Assembly: GCF_000621705.1 (NCBI RefSeq)
Contig: NZ_JHXO01000006.1
Coordinates: 452,143 to 516,142, forward strand
Direction: 5' to 3'
Source of the DNA: Prolixibacter bellariivorans ATCC BAA-1284
Lineage (GTDB): Bacteria > Bacteroidota > Bacteroidia > Bacteroidales > Prolixibacteraceae
DNA: 64,000 nucleotides
Positions 1-8,244 of the stretch are shown here, one piece after another. Both the position numbers and the translations under genes were made by a program. Within the stretch, counting starts at the first letter, position 1, and each line of letters begins with the position of its first letter. The notes below the pieces were generated by a model. It saw only the letters and a list, made by a program, of their open reading frames with translations, was not told where the DNA came from and ran no database searches.

Positions 1-1
1 C

Positions 2-466
2 AAAGAAGAGCTTCATTCATCGTTGAAAAAATACGAGCGACTGTTCAAACAACCGGACAAACAGGGAAAGGTATCGGTTGAAGCGATTGATAAGATTTAC
101 CGGATGATAACGAAGAATTACCGGAACCGGTTTTTGATTCGGGTAGGGGAGCATCTTCGGCCGCTTGATGTTACCGATGTGGTCTATTTTTATTCGCAGC
201 AACGGGCCACCTTCGTGTTAACGGTTGCCGGGAAAAATTACGATCTGGACTTTACGCTCGACCAACTGGAACAAGACCTCGATCCGGAACTGTTCTTTCG
301 TGTTAACCGGGGAGCGCTGGTCCGCCTGGATGCCATCAGGGATGTGCTGATTTATTCGGGGAACCGGCTTCGGCTGAAGTTGGTGAATGAACCGGATGAA
401 CCGGTGCTGGTCAGTCGCGAAAGAGTTGGCATGTTTAAGCAATGGCTGGAAGGAGGAAATACCTAA
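2..466 (+). CDS. LytTR-family response regulator, C-terminal part (5' end outside window)
   Basis: The reading frame is open from the left edge of the window, so the N-terminal receiver domain must lie upstream. What is visible is a charged linker (EELHSSLKKYERLF) followed by a LytTR DNA-binding domain: a beta-rich stretch starting at FLIRVGEHLRPL, then DVVYFYSQQRATFV, a run resembling the family's 'L..LE..L.P..FFRVNRGALV' core, and a C-terminal VSRERVGMFKQWL. LytTR proteins bind direct repeats in promoters and usually pair with a membrane histidine kinase. The kinase is not in the window. The 465 visible bases end in TAA. The family call is firm; the target genes are unknown. Confidence 0.88.
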   Translation, partial: KEELHSSLKKYERLFKQPDKQGKVSVEAIDKIYRMITKNYRNRFLIRVGEHLRPLDVTDVVYFYSQQRATFVLTVAGKNYDLDFTLDQLEQDLDPELFFRVNRGALVRLDAIRDVLIYSGNRLRLKLVNEPDEPVLVSRERVGMFKQWLEGGNT

Positions 467-549
467 ACCTGGTCCTTCGCAATTTCATTGGCCAAAACTG
501 GTTGATTCCGGTTTCCCGGAAAGGAAAAATGGCTTCAGAGCGATTGTTT

Positions 550-680
550 TCAATCGGGTGCGCATTGCTTTTCCATTTCCTGCGCAGGAAAATTTGATCG
601 GATGCGCATCCGTTACCAAAGCAATGCGCAGGGAATTTTTTTTTATGCGCACAGAAAAAATTGGATGCGCATCGGATTGA
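550..680. repeat. Phased array of six TGCGCA palindromes, about 21-bp period
   Basis: TGCGCA occurs at 559, 581, 603, 625, 646 and 666, giving spacings of 22, 22, 22, 21 and 20 bp, about two helical turns each. Copy 2 sits in a 16-bp perfect palindrome (TTTCC-TGCGCA-GGAAA) and copy 3 in a 14-bp one (CGGA-TGCGCA-TCCG). Copies 1 and 4 are inverted relative to each other (TGCGCATTGC / GCAATGCGCA). The array lies between the stop of the LytTR gene (466) and the gap terminator (about 770), with no convincing gene. It fits a multi-site protein-binding region or a cluster of modification sites, but its function is unknown. Confidence 0.75.
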
Positions 681-765
681 AAGACGGATAAAAAGGGATT
701 TTTTGAGGAGGATGGGGACTTCGCAAACGGGGTGTTTTCCGCGAAAGCGAAACTTAGAAAAGGCA

Positions 766-795
766 ATAAAAAACCCGGGCGAAAACCCGGGTTTT
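766..795 (-). terminator. Rho-independent terminator of gap
   Basis: A perfect 10-bp inverted repeat (AAAACCCGGG at 770-779, CCCGGGTTTT at 786-795) with a 6-nt loop. Read on the minus strand it is followed by a U run and sits 33 bases after the gap stop codon. The A/T-flanked stem could also stop plus-strand transcripts coming through the TGCGCA array. Confidence 0.85.
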
Positions 796-828
796 AATAT
801 TGTGATTTGGTCAATGACCGTTGATTGA

Positions 829-1953
<1,125 letters not shown>

Positions 1954-2033
1954 TTAATTCTGATATTACGCGGTTCGGGATGTTTGTGTCTGAAAATGAG
2001 GATGTAGAGGTCCGTTTTTCTGACCTTTTTTAA

Positions 2034-2180
2034 CTATTTTTTATACCACATATGATGGTCTTTTTTGGCCACTCGTTTGTTCGATTTGTCAACGTACCCG
2101 GTACAACCGCAACTTCTACACTGAGTGAACAGAAATGCAGTCAGGAGAAGCGTGATAATTAAGAGTCCTTTTTTCTTCAT
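2034..2180 (-). CDS. Small Cys-rich putative lipoprotein (48 aa)
   Basis: A short reading frame, ATG at 2180 to TAG at 2034-2036. It encodes a Lys-rich start (MKKKGLLII), a hydrophobic core (TLLLTAFLF) and TQC at residues 19-21, where Cys21 could be lipidated, although Gln at -1 and Phe at -3 are not ideal lipobox residues. After it come CRSCGC (three cysteines in six residues) and a basic/His tail (VAKKDHHMWYKK). Many Bacteroidota carry such 45-60 residue exported peptides. No family is recognised and no partner is evident. It lies divergently from the nitroreductase gene. Confidence 0.55.
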   Translation of the reverse strand: MKKKGLLIITLLLTAFLFTQCRSCGCTGYVDKSNKRVAKKDHHMWYKK

Positions 2181-2341
2181 ATTTAGTGGTTTAACAGATG
2201 TTATTCTCGGAATCGTCCGCGCAGGGGCGATAGTTGATTAAGCCTCCCCATATCCTTACTGAAATGGTGTTGGTCGGGGGGAAAGTCAGCATTACGGCAA
2301 TTTAATGTTATTTTCGGGCGATACCTTTAATCAGTCATTAT

Positions 2342-2369
2342 TTTTGCCCTTTCGTTTTTCCTATCTTTG
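2342..2369 (+). promoter_or_regulatory. Predicted promoter of the nitroreductase gene
   Basis: TTTTG near 2342-2345 and TATCTTTG at 2362-2369, an exact TAnnTTTG, with a slightly short 16-bp spacer. It lies inside the upstream extension of the reading frame, which is the reason for choosing the ATG at 2398 as start. Confidence 0.6.
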
Positions 2370-2397
2370 CATCTCAAAATCATTATCTTTTGACGTT

Positions 2398-3150
2398 ATG
2401 GCACTCATAGATACACTGTTGAATCATCGGACCATTCGAAAATATACATCAGAACCGGTAGCTGAACCGCTGCTGAATAAGATTCTGGAAGCCGGAACAA
2501 GGGCCTCTACTACTGGAAACATGCAGGTTTACAGTATTATTGTGTCGAAGGACCAAAAAATGAAGGATAAACTGGCACCGTGTCACTTCAATCAACCCAT
2601 GATTAAAGAGGCACCGGTGGTGTTAACCTTTTGTGCCGACTTCAACCGGTTTAACAAATGGTGCAACTTGCGAAACGCTGAACCGGGTTACGACAATTTT
2701 CTGTCGTTTGTTACAGCAGCCATCGATGCATTGCTGGTAGCCCAAAATGTTTGCGTTGCTGCTGAAAGTGAGGGAATGGGCATTTGTTACCTGGGAACGA
2801 CTACCTACCTGGCCAAAAATATCATCGATGTGCTGGAGCTTCCGAAAGGTGTTGTGCCTATCACCACTGTTACGCTGGGCTGGCCGGACGAAAATCCGGA
2901 ACAAGTTGACCGTCTTCCGCTGGAAAGCCTTATTCATAGTGAAACATATCACGACTATTCTGACGAGGATATCGACCGCATGTATGCAGAGAAGGAGGCC
3001 CGGGAAGATTCAAAAGGCTTTGTTGCCGAAAACAATAAGGAGAATCTTGCGCAAGTATTTACAGATGTTCGATATAAGAAAACCGATAATGTGACGTTCT
3101 CTAATATGCTGCTGGAGGTACTCCGCGAGCAGGGATTTATGAACCAATAA
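2398..3150 (+). CDS. Nitroreductase family FMN protein (NfsA/Frp-like)
   Basis: A 250-residue flavoprotein of the nitroreductase superfamily. The N-terminus LLNHRTIRKYTSEPV carries the family's R-S/T-I-R-K/R motif that contacts FMN. ASTTGNMQVYSIIV follows, then the GMGICYLGT segment in the C-terminal half of the fold. Such proteins are cytosolic NAD(P)H-dependent dimers that reduce nitroaromatics, quinones or flavins, and the physiological substrate here cannot be read from sequence. Length and the C-terminal extension (FVAENNKENLAQVFTDVRYKK) resemble the NfsA/flavin-reductase group. The ATG at 2398 is supported by the promoter at 2342-2369. The next gene begins 36 bases downstream, so they may be cotranscribed. 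Confidence 0.9.
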   Translation: MALIDTLLNHRTIRKYTSEPVAEPLLNKILEAGTRASTTGNMQVYSIIVSKDQKMKDKLAPCHFNQPMIKEAPVVLTFCADFNRFNKWCNLRNAEPGYDNFLSFVTAAIDALLVAQNVCVAAESEGMGICYLGTTTYLAKNIIDVLELPKGVVPITTVTLGWPDENPEQVDRLPLESLIHSETYHDYSDEDIDRMYAEKEAREDSKGFVAENNKENLAQVFTDVRYKKTDNVTFSNMLLEVLREQGFMNQ

Positions 3151-3186
3151 AAAGTTGCGAAGTAAGTCTGAGCTTCCGCCAACATC

Positions 3187-3972
3187 ATGAAAGAGAAAAT
3201 TAACTACCAGATAGCTCCGGAATTTCAGGAACTTGAAAATTGGGTTGCCAGGTTGAAGGAAGAATTTGCTCAAACGGGGCAAACCATCTTCAAGTCGCGG
3301 AATGAGGTGAAAATATTTGAGTTTGGTGATAAGATATACAATGTCAAGTCATTCAAACTGCCCAACCTGCTGAATCGGTTTGTTTACGTTTACTTCAGAG
3401 GATCCAAAGCAGCCCGTTCGTTTGCTTATGCGCAGCAACTGCTGAAACTGGATGTTCCTACACCGCAACCTGTTGCTTATGCTGAATACATTGGCGGTGG
3501 TGTACTCAAGGACAGTTATTACGTATCGTTTCATTTCAAATACGATTTTACCTTACGGGAAGTATTGAATTATGAGGTGAGCGAACGCGACCGGATTTTG
3601 CGGCAGTGGGTGGCTTTTACCTATCAGAAGCTTCACAAGAATGGTATCTTCCATCTCGATTATTCGCCGGGGAATACACTTATTCGCCATGATGGAGATG
3701 AGTATCAATTCAGTTTGATTGATCTGAACCGGATGAAGTTTGGAGATATCGATTTTGAAAAAGGATTGCGCAATTTCCGTCAGCTGGATACCGACAGGGA
3801 AACGCTGGAGTTGCTGGCGACCGAATATGCCTTGTTGAATGAAAAAGATCCGGGTTTAGCGATGCAGAAGTTATTGACCTACGATCAGCAGAACAAAAAT
3901 TATCGTCACCGGAAAATCAAATGGAAAAAAGCCTTCCGGAAAGTAATCAGATTCGGTCGCGCTTCTGAGTAA
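3187..3972 (+). CDS. Lipopolysaccharide kinase (Kdo/WaaP) family protein
   Basis: A 261-residue small kinase-fold protein. The loop KVKSFKLPN may hold the ATP-binding lysine (the visible IYNVKSF corresponds to the 'vVK' strand). The catalytic loop is HLDYSPGNTLI, matching H-x-D-x-x-x-x-N, and LIDLNR takes the place of the DFG metal-binding motif. The WaaP/InaA-type proteins phosphorylate sugars of LPS inner core on the cytoplasmic side of the inner membrane. The neighbouring glycosyltransferases support a surface-glycan role. The 3' end overlaps the convergent GT2 gene by 26 bases (3947-3972), so the two 3' ends share sequence. Confidence 0.82.
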   Translation: MKEKINYQIAPEFQELENWVARLKEEFAQTGQTIFKSRNEVKIFEFGDKIYNVKSFKLPNLLNRFVYVYFRGSKAARSFAYAQQLLKLDVPTPQPVAYAEYIGGGVLKDSYYVSFHFKYDFTLREVLNYEVSERDRILRQWVAFTYQKLHKNGIFHLDYSPGNTLIRHDGDEYQFSLIDLNRMKFGDIDFEKGLRNFRQLDTDRETLELLATEYALLNEKDPGLAMQKLLTYDQQNKNYRHRKIKWKKAFRKVIRFGRASE

Positions 3973-4657
3973 ACTTCTTCAGGTAGTATAATACCGGATT
4001 TTTATATTTCAGCATTTTCCATGGACGGCTTCCGTGGGGCCTGTGGATAACCGGGTTTTTTAGGCTGATGTAGTTATTGAAACCGAGTTGACGGGCTCTT
4101 TTGGTAATATACACATCATACCAGTCACGACTGCTGTCCAGTTCCGCAAAATCGAATGCTTTCATTAAATCATAGGAAAGAACAGTACAGCAAAAACTCA
4201 TGCTCCGGGGGGTCTGATACACATCAGGCATACCCTTCTTCACGTAGCTGTACGGAAAATTTATCTTGCCGTTACTATCGGTTGTTACCGAGCCAACGAG
4301 GCCCGCATCCGGAAGTTCTTCTGTTAATTCGAGTAAAGCTTCCAGCGTTTGCGGCTCCGCAATCACATCCGATTCGATAATAGCCAAATGAGCATTTTGC
4401 TCCAGCGCCATCTTTCTCGCCATGTTCAGGGTTAAGCGGTAATTGGGTGACGGCTCGCTGGTATGGTCGCTTAGGTGAATGATTTCGAATTGATATTTTT
4501 CCTGATGCTTTTTCAGCCAGCTAATGGTTTCATCGTTGCTGAAATCATCGAATATGTAATAAGGTGTGGGATTTGCCCCGGAGCGTAACGCTTTGATGGT
4601 ATTCCGGAGTGTTTCCAGCGAATCCTTGATAGGAGTAATAACAATCAGCTTATTCAT
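3947..4657 (-). CDS. Glycosyltransferase family 2
   Basis: A 236-residue GT-A fold enzyme. It begins MNKLIVITPIKDSLETL, followed by an acceptor/nucleotide segment ending YYIFDDFSNDETISWL (first Asp-rich motif). A second acidic motif, LAIIESDVI, takes the place of the DXD metal-binding site, and a hydrophilic C-terminus ends in a basic tail (YYLKKFTQKRDRI). There is no membrane segment, so it is likely a cytosolic or peripheral inner-membrane enzyme. It is the last gene of a minus-strand group with GT9 (38 bases upstream) and DUF6165, probably for LPS core or another surface glycan. The sugar donor cannot be assigned. Confidence 0.85.
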   Translation of the reverse strand: MNKLIVITPIKDSLETLRNTIKALRSGANPTPYYIFDDFSNDETISWLKKHQEKYQFEIIHLSDHTSEPSPNYRLTLNMARKMALEQNAHLAIIESDVIAEPQTLEALLELTEELPDAGLVGSVTTDSNGKINFPYSYVKKGMPDVYQTPRSMSFCCTVLSYDLMKAFDFAELDSSRDWYDVYITKRARQLGFNNYISLKNPVIHRPHGSRPWKMLKYKNPVLYYLKKFTQKRDRI

Positions 4658-4695
4658 CTCGAGGTTGTGTTGATAGAAATAAAATGGTCGTGAGG

Positions 4696-5751
4696 TTAGT
4701 GAGGTTTCAAAAGATTGAGTTGTTCCATTCTACGCAAAACAATGTTCGGAGTTAGCATTTCCATACATTTGATGGTCTCGTGAATGCAGGGTTTATTTCC
4801 GAAAACCGAACAGGGTCGGCAGTCCAATTCTTCAACTGGTGTTTGCAGGCTATATTCAGTCGGTTGCCCCAGCGCATAAAATCCAAATGCCGGATGCGTT
4901 GCTCCCCATATGGAGACTGTTTTGGTTCCGGCCAACGCTGCAATGTGCATATTCGATGAATCCATCGACAGCATCATATCCATCCTGGCAATCAGTGCAA
5001 TTTCCTCCGAAAGTTTCATTTTTCCGGCCACGAGGGTGATGTGGCTGTTCCCAGTCGCCAGTTCTTTCAGTTTTTCGGTTTCCTCTTTCCCTCCGCCAAA
5101 CAGATAAAATTGAGCCGGATATTTCTCGGCAATCAGGTGTATTAGCTGTCGTGCATTCTCCAGTCCCCAGATTTTTGTTTCATGGGTGGCAAACGGTGCA
5201 AATCCAATCTTCAGTGTTTTATCCGGAAGCTTCTGTTTTTTTAGGTATTTCTGAACTGTTTCCTTTGCTTGCGCAGAAGGCGAAATAGCGGGCAGTTGCG
5301 CCATTTGAACGTCAAATCCGGCTTCCCTGAAAACATCACAATACCGTTCAGATGAATGCTTTAATTGATTGATTTGTTTCGTCTTCAGAAGGTCATTCTT
5401 TTCCTTCCGGCCTTTGTCTATATAATAAACGGGCGTACCGGTCGCCCGGAAATACCTTCTGACCAATTTCGTCCGGAGAACATTGTGCAGGTCGATAACC
5501 GTTTGGAAACGGCCTTCTTTTCGTAAGTCGAGGAAAAGCCGGAACAAACCGCCAAAACCTTTATGCCGTCCTTTCAGATCGGGAAAATAGAGTTGCAGCC
5601 TGGGAATTCCCTCAAAGAATGGAGCAAAGAATGGTCGGGTAACAAATGTGATGGAGATATTTGGATTTTCTTCGAGCATTCCACGAATAACGGGAACAGT
5701 GAGGGCAACATCGCCCATGGCAGAGAGTCGGAAAACTAAAATGCGTTGCAC
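4696..5751 (-). CDS. Glycosyltransferase family 9 (LPS heptosyltransferase-like)
   Basis: A 351-residue GT-B enzyme. The N-terminus MQRILVFRLSAMGDVALTVP is the classic GT9 signature (ILxxRxSxxGDVxxTxP) of ADP-heptose:LPS heptosyltransferases. The C-terminal half has IGFAPFATHETKIWG (donor-binding region), LVAGKMKLSEEIALI and MDSSNMHIAALAGTKTVSIWG, which also match the family. It transfers a heptose-like sugar onto an acceptor at the cytoplasmic face of the inner membrane. Many Bacteroidota lack true heptose in LPS, so the donor is uncertain. A G/C-rich hairpin (5769-5794) separates it from the upstream DUF6165 gene. Confidence 0.88.
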   Translation of the reverse strand: MQRILVFRLSAMGDVALTVPVIRGMLEENPNISITFVTRPFFAPFFEGIPRLQLYFPDLKGRHKGFGGLFRLFLDLRKEGRFQTVIDLHNVLRTKLVRRYFRATGTPVYYIDKGRKEKNDLLKTKQINQLKHSSERYCDVFREAGFDVQMAQLPAISPSAQAKETVQKYLKKQKLPDKTLKIGFAPFATHETKIWGLENARQLIHLIAEKYPAQFYLFGGGKEETEKLKELATGNSHITLVAGKMKLSEEIALIARMDMMLSMDSSNMHIAALAGTKTVSIWGATHPAFGFYALGQPTEYSLQTPVEELDCRPCSVFGNKPCIHETIKCMEMLTPNIVLRRMEQLNLLKPH

Positions 5752-5768
5752 CGGCAGGTAAATTTAAT

Positions 5769-5794
5769 CCCCGGCACCACGAATGAAGCCGGGG
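5769..5794 (-). terminator. GC-rich hairpin between DUF6165 and GT9 genes
   Basis: CCCCGGC (5769-5775) pairs with GCCGGGG (5788-5794) around a 12-nt loop. It follows the stop codon of the DUF6165 gene on the minus strand. The sequence after it is AT-rich but lacks a clean U run, so it may be a weak terminator or an mRNA-processing or stability element. Confidence 0.4.
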
Positions 5795-5814
5795 AGTTAT
5801 TTTCTGGAAAAAGA

Positions 5815-6189
5815 CTATTGATAGTCTTCGTAACTTTTTTCTTCAACCAGGTTTGAACCTGTTTTTTCGTTGATGCGCCGTTTCACGTCCGAACGTTTGT
5901 CATTGGTAAAATAAACGGCACGGGCTGTTTCGATGAAATCCTGTCCGAAATCTTTGTTTCGTTCCAAATCACGGATTCGATCCTCAATATCCCAAAGTTG
6001 GCAATTGATATCATACAATTCCTTGTACAGTGGATCGTTTTTGTCGATGATTTGAGAAACGGCCTCATTCAGCACGTCGTATTCCTTTCTCAGGTTCACC
6101 AGTTTTGCTTCATCCGAAATTCGTTCCAATTTAATTTCGATGATGGTCAGTTTATCTGTAATCTCTCCGTTGGAAACCTCTATTTTCAT
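5815..6189 (-). CDS. DUF6165 family protein
   Basis: A 124-residue, highly charged protein with predicted long helices: MKIEVSNGEITDKLTIIEIK, ISDEAKLVNLRKEYDVL, NDPLYKELYDINCQLWDIED, ending RVYFTN-like and KRRINE. This matches the family commonly found inside LPS or capsule gene clusters; no biochemical function is established. The reading frame extends 30 bases further upstream, but a TACATTTG promoter element (6217-6224, minus strand) lies there, so ATG at 6189 is chosen. The setting next to GT9 and GT2 genes suggests a helper role in surface-glycan synthesis. Confidence 0.8.
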   Translation of the reverse strand: MKIEVSNGEITDKLTIIEIKLERISDEAKLVNLRKEYDVLNEAVSQIIDKNDPLYKELYDINCQLWDIEDRIRDLERNKDFGQDFIETARAVYFTNDKRSDVKRRINEKTGSNLVEEKSYEDYQ

Positions 6190-6216
6190 TATTTCAATGT
6201 TGAATGTTTTACCCGA

Positions 6217-6224
6217 CAAATGTA
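6217..6224 (-). promoter_or_regulatory. Predicted -7 element upstream of the DUF6165 gene
   Basis: Minus-strand TACATTTG exactly matches TAnnTTTG. No clear -33 TTTG is seen about 20 bp further upstream. It would give a leader of about 20 nt for the DUF6165-GT9-GT2 group, and it shows that the group can be transcribed separately from the upstream SDR gene. Confidence 0.5.
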
Positions 6225-6314
6225 CGGGATTTAATCTTTTTTACCTCGAAAAATGTTTTTGCCGGGATTTTGCTTTCACTGGCCACATTCTTCTGAATGA
6301 CAAATTTCTAACAC

Positions 6315-7076
6315 CTACTGGTCGCGTCGGGCATCACGTGCACTGGCCTGATCAGTCGGCATAATCAGTACATCGTCGAGGTTGACGTGAGCAGGACGAG
6401 TCGCCATAAACAAAATCGTTTCGGCGATATCCTCAGCATACAAGGGAGTGAGTCCTTTGTAAACATTTTCAGCTTTGCTTTCATCGCCTTTGAAGCGAAC
6501 GACCGAAAATTCGGTTTCCACCATTCCCGGAGCGATGGTACTCACTTTTACACCGTGTTGCACCAACTCAATACGCATGGCCTTTGAAATGGCTGATACA
6601 GCATGTTTGGTTCCGCAGTAAACCGAACCACCGGGATACGATTCCTTTCCGGCAATCGATGATATATTAATAATGTGTCCTTTTTTCCGCTCAACCATTC
6701 CGGGAGTCAGGCAGCGGCTGACATACAACAGGCCTTTAACATTGGTGTCAATCATCCGTTCCCAATCGTCGATCACCGCTTCATGAGCCGGCTCGGTTCC
6801 CACTGCAAGGCCGGCATTGTTCACCAGCAAATCAATATTGCTCCATTCGGACGGAAGGTTGCAAAGTGCTTTTTGCACTTCTTCGTTGTTGCGTACATCG
6901 AAAACAAGACTGAGTACTTTGGTGTCGTCAATCTTCAGCAATTCTTCTTCAACTGCTTTCAGTTTGTCGCTTCTACGGCCCGTAATAATCAGGTTAAAGC
7001 CATTTTGGGCCAGTATCATGGCTGTTGCTTCACCAATTCCGGAAGTGGCTCCGGTTACGATGGCAATCTTTCTCAT
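6315..7076 (-). CDS. Short-chain dehydrogenase/reductase (YdfG-like)
   Basis: A 253-residue classical SDR with a Rossmann fold: TGATSGIG (residues 8-15) binds the cofactor, NNAG (87-90) stabilises the fold, and catalytic Ser139/140, Tyr153 and Lys157 lie in NISS and YCGTK. The Arg pair in ITGRRSDKL after beta-2 favours NADP(H). It most resembles the YdfG group, NADP-dependent 3-hydroxy-acid/serine dehydrogenases, including the region DIAETILFMATRPAHVNLDD. Cytosolic. It is divergent from the AIR-synthase-like gene. The substrate assignment is by resemblance only. Confidence 0.88.
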   Translation of the reverse strand: MRKIAIVTGATSGIGEATAMILAQNGFNLIITGRRSDKLKAVEEELLKIDDTKVLSLVFDVRNNEEVQKALCNLPSEWSNIDLLVNNAGLAVGTEPAHEAVIDDWERMIDTNVKGLLYVSRCLTPGMVERKKGHIINISSIAGKESYPGGSVYCGTKHAVSAISKAMRIELVQHGVKVSTIAPGMVETEFSVVRFKGDESKAENVYKGLTPLYAEDIAETILFMATRPAHVNLDDVLIMPTDQASARDARRDQ

Positions 7077-7143
7077 ATTGTTCAGTTTTAATGCCGAAAT
7101 TAAAAAATAACGACGATTTTTTAGGATAAAATGATCGGTTCGC

Positions 7144-7151
7144 TAATTTTG
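7144..7151 (+). promoter_or_regulatory. Predicted -7 element of the AIR-synthase-like gene
   Basis: TAATTTTG at 7144-7151 matches TAnnTTTG and lies 38 bases before the ATG at 7190. The -33 region (about 7117-7125) is T-rich rather than a clean TTTG. The location shows that the alternative upstream TTG at 7163 would sit next to the transcription start and is unlikely. Confidence 0.5.
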
Positions 7152-7189
7152 AGGAAGAATCTTTGGCGATAACCAAACCTTCAAAGCAC

Positions 7190-8233
7190 ATGTACGAAAA
7201 AGAAAAAAAGCCATTTAGCATTGATCTGGTTCCCGAACCGGACAGCTTGCAGAGCGTCATTTATTCCATGGTGGCCATACCGCATCTTTCGCCGGTCAAC
7301 TTCTTCAACGATTTTTCAGCCATGGTTGATGATCCTTCGCAATTGGGAAAGGATGATACGAGCGAAGCAGGAATTTTTGAGATTGACGGAGAAAACCGGT
7401 TGTTCTCGCTGACCATTTATGCCGATCACCGGCGAATGATTGTTGAGCCGGAAGTTGCTTCCCAAATTTTGGTAGCCAAAGCAGTCAGACGCTTGGTTTG
7501 CTATGGTGCAGAACCAGTGGCGATGAGCGTTATGCTTAACCACGTGGGATTGTCCGACCCGATGGATCAGCAGTTGGTTGTGGAGGCCCGAATTGGTTTG
7601 GAGAAAGCGGCCGAAGCATTTGGTCTGCAGATTTCGCACCGGAAAATTTTCCACGATTATGCCCGTGAACGCGCTAACATTCCGCCCACACTCATCGTGA
7701 GTATGGTTGGGAAGATGAAAAAAGAGGCACAGTTAATTACGCCGAAATTCAAGAAGAAAGGAACCAATATTTTCCTTATCGGGAAATCGTATGACGATGT
7801 CAACGCGTCAGAGTATCTCGATCATTACCACGAAATAAAAGAGTGGCCCTTGATGCAGTTCGATCTCGATTTGGAGAAACAACTGATGGATCTGGTAAAG
7901 GGTCTGGCCGAAAAGAACCTGGTTGAATCGCTGAGCCCGGTAGGAATTGGTGGTTTGTTCTTCACGTTACTCAGATCTTCACTACCGAACGATTTAGGCT
8001 TCGATATTACTACTGATGCGGAAATCCGTCAGGACGCGTTTCTGTTCGGCGAATCGATGGGACGCGTGATTGCCTGTGTAGCAGAAGATAAAGAAGATGA
8101 TTTAGTTGACTACCTTCGTGAGCATAAATTGCCCTTCTTCACGTTAGGGCATGTGACACGTGGAGAAATTCGCATCGACGATACTTCCTACGGGTTTGTG
8201 GATAAGATGACAGAAAATGTAGAGACGGAATAA
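7190..8233 (+). CDS. AIR synthase (PurM)-related protein
   Basis: A 347-residue protein with the two-domain AIRS fold: N-terminal half with LFSLTIYADHRRMIVEPEVA and AKAVRRLVCYGAEPVAMSVM, C-terminal half with LVESLSPVGIGGLFFTLLRS and DFLFGESMGRVIA-like segments. It resembles one ATP-binding half of formylglycinamidine ribonucleotide synthase (PurL) or PurM, but it is far too short to be large PurL and lacks a glutaminase domain. In Bacteroidota such stand-alone copies are conserved but their reaction is not established. ubiE follows after 11 bases, which suggests a shared transcript. Purine synthesis is possible but not shown. Confidence 0.7.
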   Translation: MYEKEKKPFSIDLVPEPDSLQSVIYSMVAIPHLSPVNFFNDFSAMVDDPSQLGKDDTSEAGIFEIDGENRLFSLTIYADHRRMIVEPEVASQILVAKAVRRLVCYGAEPVAMSVMLNHVGLSDPMDQQLVVEARIGLEKAAEAFGLQISHRKIFHDYARERANIPPTLIVSMVGKMKKEAQLITPKFKKKGTNIFLIGKSYDDVNASEYLDHYHEIKEWPLMQFDLDLEKQLMDLVKGLAEKNLVESLSPVGIGGLFFTLLRSSLPNDLGFDITTDAEIRQDAFLFGESMGRVIACVAEDKEDDLVDYLREHKLPFFTLGHVTRGEIRIDDTSYGFVDKMTENVETE

Positions 8234-8244
8234 ACCTGAAATTT

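Noticed and set aside
550..680. CRISPR array reading of the TGCGCA repeats
   Set aside because: The repeated unit is only 6 bp with a period near 21 bp. There is no 23-40 bp conserved repeat, no long spacers and no cas gene.
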